Positions 33,324-42,449 of a DNA stretch of 64,000 nucleotides are shown here, in pieces. The notes beneath the pieces were generated by a model that saw only the letters and a list, made by a program, of their open reading frames with translations, did not search any database and was not told the origin of the DNA. Position 1 is the stretch's first letter. Every line of letters begins with the position of its first letter. A program made the translations under genes and the position numbers. This DNA is from Anaerolineaceae bacterium (lineage in GTDB: Bacteria; Chloroflexota; Anaerolineae; Aggregatilineales; Phototrophicaceae): contig JACKCF010000005.1 in the NCBI GenBank assembly GCA_020634165.1, positions 1-64,000 of the forward strand. Direction: 5' to 3'.

Positions 33324-33812
33324 ATGCGAAAAAGAAAAAGCCACTATCACAAAACAATAGATTCAGTACTTTCAATCATACTTGCAGTATTCTTCACCAT
33401 TAGCTGCATAGCAATTACAGGAACCATTCTGTTAATCTCAGTGCTCGTGTTTGCAATGGGTAAGACTTCAGAGCAAAGACAAGCCAATCGAGAAGCATAT
33501 TTAAATAGCCTCATTGCACCTGAACTCGTTGAGAATCTATGCTCTCATGATGCACTACCTGAACAATACTGTAATGGCACAACCGATTTACGCTACAGAG
33601 ATATGAAAGAAATTGCACAGACCTACCCTGACAAAAATCTCACATACGACGATGTGTTTACCTTATTCGGGGAGTATGAATCAACATGCAATTTACCCTG
33701 GCAATTGCCACCAGACACATATGCCTGTGGTTATGCCCTTCCACCGAATTTCCTAAGCATCTATTTTCTATTTGATGAGTCAACAGATATGTTGTTGCAA
33801 GCAAAGGAATAA
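33324..33812 (+). CDS. Hypothetical membrane-anchored protein
   Basis: A 162-residue protein with a basic N-terminus (RKRKSHYHK) and one long hydrophobic segment (SIILAVFFTISCIAITGTIL, continuing to FAMG), so it is probably anchored with the C-terminal part outside. The outer part contains four Cys (LCSHDALPEQYC, ESTCNLPWQLPPDTYAC), possibly disulfide-bonded. I recognise no family. Codon use is AT-rich. A module B repeat follows its stop. Confidence 0.55.
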   Translation: MRKRKSHYHKTIDSVLSIILAVFFTISCIAITGTILLISVLVFAMGKTSEQRQANREAYLNSLIAPELVENLCSHDALPEQYCNGTTDLRYRDMKEIAQTYPDKNLTYDDVFTLFGEYESTCNLPWQLPPDTYACGYALPPNFLSIYFLFDESTDMLLQAKE

Positions 33813-33821
33813 CACAGGCAA

Positions 33822-33862
33822 AAGTCTCCTCTCCTTCGGGGAGGAGATTTAGAGGTGGGGTC
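33822..33862. repeat. Palindromic repeat, module B
   Basis: AAGTCTCCTCTCC-TTCG-GGGAGGAGATTTAGAGGTGGGGTC. Compensating changes (CTCCTCTCC with GGGAGGAG) preserve the hairpin, evidence that the structure is maintained. It lies between two convergent genes and may terminate either. Confidence 0.7.
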
Positions 33863-33897
33863 CAGCCCATATTCTATCCATAATTAATCAAGCTAGG

Positions 33898-34731
33898 TTA
33901 GTCGATAGATTCCATCATGCTCTTAATTGCATTCTGTAACGAATTCTCAAAGACTCTCATCCCTGGTGGAGTGTATTTGTATTCGATTACTCGAAGATGA
34001 CGAATATCAAATGGGATGTCCTTCATATTTTGAGTAAGCATAATGACAGATTTGTTCAGTGTGTGTGCCATGCCCAACTCATAAAAGACGTTAGCATTTC
34101 TATTAGTACAGTCAGCTATTATTAATTGACTTTTCACTATTGCAGACCACACATCAGACATGATAGAACGCTTGGAAAAGAAATCATCACCTCTTTTTAT
34201 TGAATACCCTAAGCTTTCAACTATCGGTTTGATATGGTCGTCGTAAATGGGCGGGAAATCAGAAAAAGGCATAATGACAAATACATCATTAGCATATGAT
34301 TGATTGTCTTTTGGTGGCCCGAGAACCTCGTTTTGAGACATATCTATCAAATATGCACTACTAAGAGCCATATTAGTAGTTTGGCCATCGATAGGCAACA
34401 TTCTCTGTTCAGAAGAAAAACCATTACTTACGAAATTAATGATACGACCCTTGTTTAATCGAAATCGAGGATTTGAATAGTCACCTATGTGCTCCATTAG
34501 GCCACATTCAACGAACACATTGAAATCATCTGTCGAGACCGGCTGTTCATCTCCAAGCCAGAGATCATATGTTGCATCAGATACTTGATTTCGAGTAAAG
34601 TATCTAATCCCTTGAATACGGCCACCGCCAATTCGTAGTATCCAATCAGTACGTATCGAACCATCTTTCAGACCATCAACTAATGATGCCAGCATACGTT
34701 TTTGTCGATCAGTTAAATAGCAGTCTAACAT
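33898..34731 (-). CDS. Winged-helix-like protein with TIR/deoxyribosyltransferase-like domain
   Basis: A 277-residue protein. The N-terminal half (residues 1-120) looks like a small helical or winged-helix domain. The C-terminal half opens with DVFVIMPFSDFPPIYDDHIK and contains the hallmark SQLIIADCTNRNANVFYELG followed by MAHTLNKSVIMLTQ and DIPFDIRHLRVIEY. This block resembles the nucleoside-2-deoxyribosyltransferase / TIR-like superfamily, where the Glu of Y-E-L-G is catalytic; such domains often act as NAD- or nucleotide-consuming effectors in defence. A defence role is inference: no partner gene is adjacent. The AT-rich composition suggests transfer. Confidence 0.65.
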   Translation of the reverse strand: MLDCYLTDRQKRMLASLVDGLKDGSIRTDWILRIGGGRIQGIRYFTRNQVSDATYDLWLGDEQPVSTDDFNVFVECGLMEHIGDYSNPRFRLNKGRIINFVSNGFSSEQRMLPIDGQTTNMALSSAYLIDMSQNEVLGPPKDNQSYANDVFVIMPFSDFPPIYDDHIKPIVESLGYSIKRGDDFFSKRSIMSDVWSAIVKSQLIIADCTNRNANVFYELGMAHTLNKSVIMLTQNMKDIPFDIRHLRVIEYKYTPPGMRVFENSLQNAIKSMMESID

Positions 34732-34857
34732 TTTAGTTCCATAGTTATATATGACACTAGGATTCTTATATCATAATCATGCTCTTAACGCTAACCCTTC
34801 TCCAATAAAACCATGCTAAAATGGACGCCAGTCCGAATAAGAGAGAAGTTGGCAAAC

Positions 34858-35652
34858 ATGGCAGTCGATATTCCCTTGTTACGCTCGGCGATTGAGCCAG
34901 GCTTTGTACAAGATACATCCGTGCAGCACTTCAGTGCCAGCACCTTCCCCACCATTCACCCGATTCACTGGCTGCACTCGCATTTCGCCGTCGGCGGATG
35001 GTCGCCATTGCAACGCCTGAGTGGCATGCTGACCGCCCACATGACGCGCATCGCGCCCCATAACGGCTTCACCTGGCACCCGCATCGCGGCCTGGAAATC
35101 TATACCTGGGTGCTGGAAGGCGAACTCTATCACGAGGATACCACTGGCGGACGCGGCATCATCAAAGCGGGCGAACTTCAGCGCATGTTTGCCGGTGATT
35201 ACATCGAGCATCAGGAACTGAACCTGTCCGACGATCCGACGCGCGTCATCCAAATCTGGTTCATTGCCGATCAGGAACATCGCGGCCTGGAACCGCACTA
35301 TCAGCAGTTGAACAAAGACGCTCTGCCTGTGCGGCGTGTGGGCGATGCCGATGTCTACAGCCTCGTCGGCGAGGACTCCCCCATCGAGCAGCACATCACC
35401 GCCCGATTGACCGCCACCTGGGTCGATGGCAGTGGCACGACCACCATCGAAGCGCCCCAGGCAGGCGAAGACCTGTTCCTGTACATCACCGATGGCGCTG
35501 GAACCGCCGAACTGCCCCAGGGCGAGGTCGCACTCAGCCAGTACGATGTGCTGCTGGCGCGCCCAGACATGCCGCAGATCGCGCTCACATCCAGCGCCGA
35601 CAAACCGCTGCGCTATATGAGCTACTACTTAAGGCCCTTCCTGCGCCTATAG
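34858..35652 (+). CDS. Pirin-family cupin protein
   Basis: A 264-residue bicupin of the pirin family. The metal-binding region is recognisable in W-H-P-H-R-G-L-E-I-Y-T-W-V-L-E-G-E-L-Y-H-E-D, which holds the two early His ligands and the L-E-G-E strand; Q-R-M-F-A-G-D-Y-I-E-H-Q-E follows with later ligands. Some pirins are quercetin dioxygenases; others are regulators, so the role is uncertain. I use the ATG at 34858, 15 codons after the first possible start, because homologues begin there. It is followed by an esterase and an O-methyltransferase in the same direction. Confidence 0.85.
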   Translation: MAVDIPLLRSAIEPGFVQDTSVQHFSASTFPTIHPIHWLHSHFAVGGWSPLQRLSGMLTAHMTRIAPHNGFTWHPHRGLEIYTWVLEGELYHEDTTGGRGIIKAGELQRMFAGDYIEHQELNLSDDPTRVIQIWFIADQEHRGLEPHYQQLNKDALPVRRVGDADVYSLVGEDSPIEQHITARLTATWVDGSGTTTIEAPQAGEDLFLYITDGAGTAELPQGEVALSQYDVLLARPDMPQIALTSSADKPLRYMSYYLRPFLRL

Positions 35653-35714
35653 CACTTTGTGGGATGCAGAGGCATAATGCGCTGCGAAACCCATCCCACA
35701 CAGGAGTGCGCGCC

Positions 35715-36371
35715 ATGCGAGCTGAATACGGCAAAATGGTCCTCGACAGCGAACCCATTGACGAGCTGCCACTCATCACCTACTTCCCGAACGATTACAC
35801 CGGCGAGCACATGGTTCCGGTGGTTTTCTTCCTGCACGGCAGTGGCGAACGCGGCACAGACCTCAGCCTGGTAGAGCTGCATGGCCTGCCTTATGAAATC
35901 AAGAATGGCCGAGAAATTCCGGCTATCGTGATTGCGCCCCAGCTACCGCTGGACATGCGCTGGGCGGAGATTGTGCCGACCCTGCAAACCCTGCTGGAAA
36001 CGACGGTCTACAGTCACAATATCAACCAGGATCGCATGTACCTGACCGGACTCAGCAACGGTGGCCAGGGAACCTGGGAATGGGCCATTGCTCACCCCGA
36101 TCAGTTCGCGGCCATTGTGCCAATTTGCGGTCGCAGCAATCCGCAGGGCGCGCGCAAGATCGCCCATCTGCCCATCTGGGTTTTTCATGGCGAAGATGAT
36201 GATGTCGTGCCCATGGAAGAAACAACGAAAATGGTCAAGGCATTAGAAGATGCCGGAGCTGATAAGCTCAAGGTCACAATTTACCCTGGCGTCGATCACG
36301 GTTCATGGATTCCAGCATATGCCGATGATGCCCTATACGAATGGCTGTTTGCCCAAAAATTACCCGGCTAA
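35715..36371 (+). CDS. Esterase/phospholipase-carboxylesterase-type alpha/beta hydrolase
   Basis: A 218-residue alpha/beta-hydrolase with oxyanion region VVFFLHGSGERG, nucleophile elbow G-L-S-N-G-G, the acid in VFHGEDDDVVP and the His in G-V-D-H-G-S-W. The G-L-S-N-G-G-x-G-T-W pattern is typical of secreted-type 'predicted peptidase' esterases, but no signal peptide is seen here. The ATG at 35715 has AGGAG 8 bases upstream; an earlier frame start is not supported. It ends 18 bp before the methyltransferase, so the two likely share a transcript. Confidence 0.82.
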   Translation: MRAEYGKMVLDSEPIDELPLITYFPNDYTGEHMVPVVFFLHGSGERGTDLSLVELHGLPYEIKNGREIPAIVIAPQLPLDMRWAEIVPTLQTLLETTVYSHNINQDRMYLTGLSNGGQGTWEWAIAHPDQFAAIVPICGRSNPQGARKIAHLPIWVFHGEDDDVVPMEETTKMVKALEDAGADKLKVTIYPGVDHGSWIPAYADDALYEWLFAQKLPG

Positions 36372-36389
36372 AGAAGAGGAGCGACCATC

Positions 36390-37076
36390 ATGACCAACAT
36401 AGACGACCTGTTCGCACGCTGGGACGCCGTTGACCAGTATCTGGAAGCGCGTTACGTGCCAACCGAAGATGTTCTGGAAACAGTCCTCAACAATACGGAA
36501 GCCGCTGATATTCGCGCCATCAACGTCGCACCCAATCAGGGCAAAATGCTGATGCTCTTCGCGCAGATGTGTGGTGCTAAACGTATTCTGGAAATTGGGA
36601 CATTAGCCGGTTACAGTGCCATCTGGATGGCGCGTGCCCTGCCCCAGGATGGCCAGATTATTTCGCTGGAATACGATCCTCGGCATGCCGATGTCGCCCG
36701 CAAGAATATCGCCCTGGCCGGTTTCGCCGACAAGGTTGATGTGCGCGTCGGGCTGGCTGTTGATAGCCTCGCGCAGATGGTCGAGGCTGGCGAAGGCCCA
36801 TTTGACTTTATCTTCATTGATGCCGATAAACCCAGCAATCCGCAGTACCTGGATTATGCGCTCAAGCTGTCACGCCCTGGCACGGTGATTGTTGCCGATA
36901 ACGTCGTGCGTGACGGTGCTGTCATCGACGCCCACAGCAGCGATCCCAATGTCCAGGGTGTCCGCGAGTTCAACGATCTGGTTGCGGCCAGCCCACGCCT
37001 GAACGCCACCGCCATTCAGACAGTCGGCAGCAAGGGCTACGATGGTTTCGCCCTGGCCATCGTGCTGGCGGAGTAA
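36390..37076 (+). CDS. SAM-dependent O-methyltransferase (class I, CCoAOMT-like)
   Basis: A 228-residue methyltransferase_3 protein. SAM-binding motif I is I-L-E-I-G-T-L-A-G-Y-S, followed by IISLEYDPRHADVARKNI, and the metal-binding D-F-I-F-I-D-A-D-K-P and D-N-V-V-R motifs match bacterial catechol or flavonoid O-methyltransferases. It probably methylates a vicinal-hydroxyl small molecule using Mg2+. AAGAGGAG precedes the ATG. It is the third gene of the pirin-esterase-methyltransferase run. Confidence 0.87.
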   Translation: MTNIDDLFARWDAVDQYLEARYVPTEDVLETVLNNTEAADIRAINVAPNQGKMLMLFAQMCGAKRILEIGTLAGYSAIWMARALPQDGQIISLEYDPRHADVARKNIALAGFADKVDVRVGLAVDSLAQMVEAGEGPFDFIFIDADKPSNPQYLDYALKLSRPGTVIVADNVVRDGAVIDAHSSDPNVQGVREFNDLVAASPRLNATAIQTVGSKGYDGFALAIVLAE

Positions 37077-37288
37077 CCTAACCTTCATCCGCGTCAGCGT
37101 TGCGTATGGTATGCGGTGGTTAACAGCGGATACTCATCATTGAATCACCTGACATTACAACTTATATTTCTATCAGGATAGCTAACATCCTTCACATGGG
37201 CGGCTGAGGTCGCCCTTAAAGTTTTCCGATAAGCTCCTTATAGGCCGCAATTGCGGCTGTAATCGACATTAAAAGGATGGGTCTGACC

Positions 37289-38005
37289 ATGAAACGCCTC
37301 ATATATGTACTTGTTGCCGTACTGGCCGCACTGATGATCGCACCATTTGTGCTGGCACAGGCAACACCAGAATCGCCAGATAGCGATGTTCCAACAGAAG
37401 TTAACACAGCCCTCGCCGCTCTCAACGCCCGTGTTTCTATGGAACTGACGCTCGAAGATTTGCAAAGCTATTTATTCACGCAGGAAGTCTTCAACGATGC
37501 CAGCCTCGGCTGCCCGGTAGAAGGCCAGATGTATGCCCAGGTTGTCACGCGCGGCTACACCGTCGTACTGACCTACGACAACATCACCTACGACTTCCGC
37601 ATTCCTGACGGCGGTGCATCAGCCGTCCTATGTTCAGAAACGCCATCTGACCCGAGTGCAGTACCAACAGCCGTTGTACCCCTTTCCTACCCGATGGAAG
37701 TGCCTGTTCTGGCGGTCGCACCTGTCGCCAGCGAAGAAGATGGCCCCCGCCTGCTGATTGTTGCCAACGGCCTGCCAGAGAATGAAACGCTGCTGATCGG
37801 CATTGGCCCGGTTGGCTCGGAATTCAGCAATTATGGCGGCACAGAATCCGATGAAATGGGTAACGTCATGCTCGACCTGCCACTGCCGGAAGGCGTCGAG
37901 ACTATGGGCGAAATCATCGTCGTACTCTATACCGAGGATGTGCTCTACAAAGTTCAGTCGCTGCCGATTTCGATTGAAGGTCTGCTGGACGACATGAGCG
38001 GCTAG
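37289..38005 (+). CDS. Secreted hypothetical protein
   Basis: A 238-residue exported protein with a signal peptide (KRLIYVLVAVLAALMIAPFV, cleaved near LAQ). A domain around residues 60-110 (FNDASLGCPVEGQMYAQVVT, then GYTVVLTYDNITYDFRI ending at a Cys) recurs in secreted proteins I associate with Chloroflexota, and the two Cys may pair. A second beta-rich domain follows a Pro/Val-rich linker. The function is unknown. The ATG at 37289 is favoured for its AAAAGGA site and clean signal peptide. A strong terminator follows. Confidence 0.65.
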   Translation: MKRLIYVLVAVLAALMIAPFVLAQATPESPDSDVPTEVNTALAALNARVSMELTLEDLQSYLFTQEVFNDASLGCPVEGQMYAQVVTRGYTVVLTYDNITYDFRIPDGGASAVLCSETPSDPSAVPTAVVPLSYPMEVPVLAVAPVASEEDGPRLLIVANGLPENETLLIGIGPVGSEFSNYGGTESDEMGNVMLDLPLPEGVETMGEIIVVLYTEDVLYKVQSLPISIEGLLDDMSG

Positions 38006-38027
38006 TTATTCCCGCCACACAAACAAG

Positions 38028-38057
38028 AACGGCCCTGCCTGTGCGGGGCCGTTTTTT
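38028..38057 (+). terminator. Strong rho-independent terminator
   Basis: AACGGCCC (38028-38035) pairs perfectly with GGGCCGTT (38046-38053) around a 10-base loop, running into TTTT. It ends the secreted-protein transcript; on the other strand it lies just beyond the end of the leftward SDR and may act on both. Confidence 0.85.
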
Positions 38058-38094
38058 GTTTACCCGGCATTGCGCCAGCTTCGTCAACGTAACA

Positions 38095-38895
38095 TCACTC
38101 GTCAACTTGCGGCATATCGGGATGATCCAGCGGCACATGGCCATAGGTCAACCAACCACCATCGACCACAATATTCTGGCCCGTAATATGGCTGGCTGCC
38201 TCCTCGGCTAACCACAGCGCCGTATTCGCCACATCGTCCACAGTGCCTACACGCCCTTTAGGAATCACCGACGCCCAATTTTCAGCATAACGCGGGTCCT
38301 CCGCCTGGGTCCGCTCAGTGAGGATGGCACCCGGGCTGATGGCGTTGACGCTGATACCATACGCACCCAGTTCGAGCGCTAGCGACTGAGCCAGCATCGC
38401 TATACCCGCCTTCGTCAGGCTGTACAGGCTAAAATTCCTGAAAGCACGCTGACCCACAACCGAGGACAGCAGCAAAATCCGTCCCGCTGTCCCATTAGCG
38501 ACCATATGCCTGGCACCCGCCTGGGCCGTAAAATAGGTGCCCCGCAAATTAACGGCCAGTATGCGATCAAACGTCGACACATCTGTTTCCAAAAAAGGCT
38601 TGTAAACGGTCACACCTGCATTGGCGATGACGGTAGTCAGCGGCCCGACACCTGCCGCGAAATCGTCCATCATCTGACTAACAGATTTACTATCCGCAAT
38701 ATCGACCGTATAGGGACGCACTCGTTCTGCCCCAATTTCGGCATTGATCTGGGCGGCGGCTTGTTCCGCTGCTGGCCCATCAATATCACTCAGAGCGACA
38801 TCAGCGCCCCTATGTGCGAACGCTCGCACAATCCCAAAACCAATGCCACGTGCCGCTCCGGTTACAACGACCCGCAAGGGTTGATCCGTCATCAT
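38095..38895 (-). CDS. Short-chain dehydrogenase/reductase
   Basis: A 266-residue classical SDR with T-G-A-A-R-G-I-G, D at the end of beta-2 (ALSDIDG, favouring NAD), N-A-G, Ser in LLLSSVVGQ, Y-S-L-T-K as the catalytic Tyr/Lys, and V-D-G-G-W at the end. It is divergent from the KDPG aldolase gene, so it may serve the same sugar-acid pathway, for example a gluconate- or uronate-type dehydrogenase step. The substrate is not determinable from sequence. Confidence 0.85.
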   Translation of the reverse strand: MMTDQPLRVVVTGAARGIGFGIVRAFAHRGADVALSDIDGPAAEQAAAQINAEIGAERVRPYTVDIADSKSVSQMMDDFAAGVGPLTTVIANAGVTVYKPFLETDVSTFDRILAVNLRGTYFTAQAGARHMVANGTAGRILLLSSVVGQRAFRNFSLYSLTKAGIAMLAQSLALELGAYGISVNAISPGAILTERTQAEDPRYAENWASVIPKGRVGTVDDVANTALWLAEEAASHITGQNIVVDGGWLTYGHVPLDHPDMPQVDE

Positions 38896-39037
38896 CTGCC
38901 AACTCCTTCAGACTGGTGGTCATGGTACTACTCTATCCTGCCAATCGCTTTTGCCAACAGACCATTCAGCAGGCAAAGGCACAAAATTGCGGCATACTCT
39001 GAAGATAGGGAAAATCACACAGGCGAGGCAGATAAAT

Positions 39038-39685
39038 ATGACCCGAAACACACTGCGCCAGATCATGCTCGACGCACGCATTACAGCCATCGTCCGGCTG
39101 GATGACCTGAGCGCGTTCCAACCCCTGGCGGAAGCCCTGCTGGAGGGCGGCATTCGCTGCCTGGAATTTACCCTCACCAATCGCGAAGCCCTCACCGCCG
39201 TAAGCCACCTGCGCAAAAACATCAGCAGCTTTGATAGCGGTGAAGCGGTCATCGGCATTGGGTCGGTGCGCAGTCGGGAAGATGCCCAGGCGGCGATTGA
39301 TGCGGGAGCGCAGTTACTAGTATCGCCAACAGTCGTCATGCCCATGATCGAACTGGCCAACCAGAATGACATCCTGTGTGCGCCAGGGGCCTATACCCCG
39401 ACCGAAATCGAAACCGCATGGCAGGCCGGTGCCGATGTCGTCAAAGTGTTTCCGGCCACAGCCCTCGGCCCCAGCTACATGAAGACCGTGCTGGCCCCCA
39501 TGCCAGATATTCGTCTGATGCCCACTGGCGGCATCAATCTGGACAATATGGCAAGCTATCTGAAAGTGGGCTGTGCTGCCCTGGGAATCGGCAGCAATCT
39601 GGTGCATCCGGCTATGATAAACGCAGGCGACTGGGACGGGTTGCGGGAACTGGCCGCACAATACGTCGCTGCTGCTCAAGTGTAA
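39038..39685 (+). CDS. KDPG/KHG aldolase family (2-dehydro-3-deoxyphosphogluconate aldolase)
   Basis: A 215-residue class I aldolase. The Schiff-base Lys136 lies in D-V-V-K-V-F-P-A, the catalytic Glu43 in C-L-E-F-T, and R20 in A-I-V-R; G-I-G-S-V and M-P-T-G-G-I-N are the usual phosphate loops. It splits 2-keto-3-deoxy-6-phospho-sugar acids into pyruvate and glyceraldehyde 3-phosphate, giving the Entner-Doudoroff-type outlet for the sugar-acid enzymes of this window. The ATG at 39038 has GAGG upstream and removes 29 non-homologous residues. Confidence 0.9.
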   Translation: MTRNTLRQIMLDARITAIVRLDDLSAFQPLAEALLEGGIRCLEFTLTNREALTAVSHLRKNISSFDSGEAVIGIGSVRSREDAQAAIDAGAQLLVSPTVVMPMIELANQNDILCAPGAYTPTEIETAWQAGADVVKVFPATALGPSYMKTVLAPMPDIRLMPTGGINLDNMASYLKVGCAALGIGSNLVHPAMINAGDWDGLRELAAQYVAAAQV

Positions 39686-39691
39686 ACTGTG

Positions 39692-40645
39692 CTAAAAAGC
39701 CAACGGATCGATCCGCAGATCAGGCTGAAAACGGGCCGCCAGCGACTGTGCATAGACTTGCTGGAAGTCATCTTCCGTGAAGCCAAAATGCTCGGCACTC
39801 AGGCGAAATTCTGAATTCATATCGCAGGAAAAAACACCTGGATCATCGGTGTTAATGCTGATGCTCATACCCAGGTCTCTGGCTTGTCCCAACGGATGAT
39901 GTTCAATGTCAGGAATGCTGCCTGTCAGCAGATTGCTGGTCGGGCACATTTCAATATGGATGTTGTTGTCTAATAGATAGGCAATGAGCTTGTCGTCTTC
40001 AAAAGCGTGGACCCCATGCCCGATGCGCTGAGGATGGCCGTAGTTTATCGCATCCCATACCGATTCAGGGCCGCGCCACTCGCCTGCATGGATTTCTATG
40101 CCCATGCCCGCTGAATATATGCGATCAAATTCAGCCGCGAAGTCACGAATAGGCCGCGCACTTTCGTCGCCCACGCTCATAAAACCACAGATCAGACCCT
40201 CTTTGAACAGGTCAATCGCCAGGTCAACGGCATTTCTGGATTCATCTAACGGTCGCTGCCGCCCAATAGCGGCGATGAATTCAATCTGAAAATCAGGCGT
40301 CTCAGTCGCATCGGCCAACTGACGCATGGCCTGCACCTGTTCAACGGAAATAGTCGGAATATTGATCTCCGCATAGCGCACATGCTGGGCTTTTAACTGC
40401 TCGATATACATCAGCAAGATCGGATGGAAGAAGACAGGATCGGACATGCGCAGGCGATGAATCGGCTGCCACCAGCGCCAGAAGGAGTCGAAATCATCGA
40501 CTGGATAAAGGTCGGCCAGTTCATCAGCGCCGATAGGGAAATCCGGCATCTGCTGTTGAATGGCCCGGATCATCTGCGGTTTCAGTACGCCGAAAAGATG
40601 GCAATGCAGTTCAACTTTGGGCAAGTCACGCACAACGACAGTCAT
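39692..40645 (-). CDS. Adenosine deaminase-like amidohydrolase
   Basis: A 317-residue protein of the adenosine/adenine/AMP deaminase family: zinc ligands H14 and H16 in L-H-C-H-L-F-G, His in I-H-A-G-E (with the catalytic Glu), R-I-G-H-G, and the late zinc Asp in I-N-T-D-D-P-G. The first motif is H-C-H-L-F-G rather than the H-x-H-L-x-G-S of true adenosine deaminases, so a different purine or aminated substrate is possible. It converges on the aldolase gene, 6 bp apart. The start at 40645 gives the standard N-terminus. Confidence 0.82.
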   Translation of the reverse strand: MTVVVRDLPKVELHCHLFGVLKPQMIRAIQQQMPDFPIGADELADLYPVDDFDSFWRWWQPIHRLRMSDPVFFHPILLMYIEQLKAQHVRYAEINIPTISVEQVQAMRQLADATETPDFQIEFIAAIGRQRPLDESRNAVDLAIDLFKEGLICGFMSVGDESARPIRDFAAEFDRIYSAGMGIEIHAGEWRGPESVWDAINYGHPQRIGHGVHAFEDDKLIAYLLDNNIHIEMCPTSNLLTGSIPDIEHHPLGQARDLGMSISINTDDPGVFSCDMNSEFRLSAEHFGFTEDDFQQVYAQSLAARFQPDLRIDPLAF

Positions 40646-40734
40646 GATGCCCCTCTCAGATTACTCTGCCACTGATGCCGATCATACCCACCAACGCCGG
40701 GGCTTGTCGAGCGATACCCAACCGATTGTGTCAG

Positions 40735-41343
40735 CTAACAAGCGGCCTGACGGCCCGTTGACTGCAGCGTCGCAATCGAAGGATCGCGCAAGCCATTAAC
40801 CGCAAACGAATCCCGCGCCATCCAGCCCTGGTAGCGCGTTCCTGACGGTGCCACATAGATGACATTCAGCCAGTGATACCCATCAGCTTCTATCTCGGAC
40901 GAGTTGGGAACGAGCAGCACCTCGGCAAAATTCGGAACGCGGTAAATCTGCGTTGCCGATGCACTGGGGCCAGATCGCAGACTCAGTTTATTTTCGGCCT
41001 TTACACCGGAATAGGTTGTGTAGACCTGGCACTGCGTCCCCAGCGCAGGGACGCTCGTCACAGTGACCGTTGTGGCCTGGCTACCAGGTAATGTAATCAG
41101 CGTTGGCGTACCACGCACCACAATCGTGATTGGTGGCGCCAGCGTCGGTGTCTCGCCCAGGCTGGGTGCTATCGTCGGAACCTCTGTCGGCGCTGAACCT
41201 ACTGCCAGATTACAGGCCATTCCAGCAAAAACAGTCAGTAAAATCAGCCAGATTGACCCCAGGTGCTTGATTCTATAACGCCCATTTTTTGTATGAATAT
41301 ATCGCTCCCTTGCCAATAGGTTCCGGTTGCATCTCAACGGCAT
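40735..41343 (-). CDS. Lipoprotein with bacterial SH3 domain
   Basis: A 202-residue exported protein. A hydrophobic segment IWLILLTVFAGMAC ends in a lipobox-like Cys, followed by a Thr/Pro-rich linker (APTEVPTIAPSLGETPTLAP) and a C-terminal SH3_3-type domain (NKLSLRSGPSASATQIYRVP, then WLNVIY and GWMARDSF). Such proteins bind cell-envelope glycans or proteins. The N-terminus is uncertain: I use the ATG at 41343, but an unusual start nearer the signal sequence (following GGGAG at about 41310) cannot be excluded. Confidence 0.7.
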   Translation of the reverse strand: MPLRCNRNLLARERYIHTKNGRYRIKHLGSIWLILLTVFAGMACNLAVGSAPTEVPTIAPSLGETPTLAPPITIVVRGTPTLITLPGSQATTVTVTSVPALGTQCQVYTTYSGVKAENKLSLRSGPSASATQIYRVPNFAEVLLVPNSSEIEADGYHWLNVIYVAPSGTRYQGWMARDSFAVNGLRDPSIATLQSTGRQAAC

Positions 41344-41473
41344 TATAGCATCATCTACGGGAACGAAGGCATAACACAGCACGGCTCTTTGGCAGATCGC
41401 GCTGTACCCGCGCAAGCCTACGCTTGTCGAGACACGGCTGTCCCACTATGATTGACGCTGTAAAAGGATGCCC

Positions 41474-42082
41474 ATGAACCCATTTCGCAAAAAATCCAAA
41501 AATTACGTGATCGTCGTCTCCGGCCTGCCCCGCTCTGGCACCAGCGCCATGATGCAGATGCTGCTCGCAGGTGGCATTCCGCTGCTCTACGATGACCATC
41601 GTCCGGCGGATGCCAACAACCCGCGCGGCTACTATGAACTGGAACCCGTCAAGCGGCTGCATTCCCATGAAGATAACTGGCTGAACGATGCCGTAGGCAA
41701 AGCCGTAAAAGTCGTGTCGCCCCTGCTGCCCTTCCTGCCGCAAGCCTACCACTACCGGATGCTCTTTATGGAGCGCGACATTGACGAAATCATTCGCTCG
41801 CAGTTAGCCATGCGCAAGCAGTTGCAATCAACTGCGCCCGTCAGCGACGACCTGCGCGCGAACAGCGTCGCCCACCTGGCCCAGACCAAGCAGTGGCTGG
41901 AATCGCAGAAGCATATTCAGGTGGAATACGTGTTCCACCATCAACTCATCAAACAGCCACGCCAGATCGCCGAACAGGTTTGCCGCTTCCTGGGCCAGCC
42001 GCTGGATGTCGATGCGATGGAGGATGCCATCGTGCCCTCGCTATATCGCCAGCGCAGCGATGATGTCTCCGAACCCAGCTAA
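41474..42082 (+). CDS. Sulfotransferase-family protein
   Basis: A 202-residue P-loop protein with the PAPS-binding 5'-phosphosulfate loop V-S-G-L-P-R-S-G-T-S near the N-terminus and a helical remainder containing FMERDIDEIIRSQLAMRKQL, a usual second motif (R...S contacts 3'-phosphate). It is shorter than many sulfotransferases but complete, with ATG at 41474 and AAAGG 7 bases upstream. Bacterial homologues act on diverse acceptors, so the substrate is unknown. Confidence 0.75.
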   Translation: MNPFRKKSKNYVIVVSGLPRSGTSAMMQMLLAGGIPLLYDDHRPADANNPRGYYELEPVKRLHSHEDNWLNDAVGKAVKVVSPLLPFLPQAYHYRMLFMERDIDEIIRSQLAMRKQLQSTAPVSDDLRANSVAHLAQTKQWLESQKHIQVEYVFHHQLIKQPRQIAEQVCRFLGQPLDVDAMEDAIVPSLYRQRSDDVSEPS

Positions 42083-42449
42083 TCATTTAGTCGTAAAATA
42101 ATTACCGATTAGGGTCAATCTGGGGGGAACCTGTCTCCAGCGTTTCAACCCCATATCACGGCAACTTTTTTGGCTGGGGACCCTACCTCCCGATGCTTTT
42201 GATCGCTGCCAAATGGCCAAGAAAGGCATCCTTCCACCTCACGGTGGAAGGACCGAGGATAGGGGTCCCATAGGAAAAATGCCCTAACCGATTTCTGGCA
42301 TAGCTATTACCTGCCAACGCTGATGATCTACTCATCAACAACCGTTTCTAAAACCTCTGTGACCATTTAAAATAAGTTAACTGGTAGACAGCGCCGTCGT
42401 TTTTGGCCTGTTTTACTTTCCATAATTCATACTAAACGAGGAAACTGGC
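42083..42449. repeat. 367-bp gap containing palindromic module A (42225-42267)
   Basis: A reverse module A (GGCATCCTTCCACCTCACGG-TGGAAGGACCGAGGATAGGGGTC) with a full CCTTCCACC/GGTGGAAGG stem lies mid-gap. The last 80 bp are AT-rich (TTTAAAATAAGTTAAC...) and probably hold the promoter of the M16 peptidase gene. No other structure is recognisable. Confidence 0.65.
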
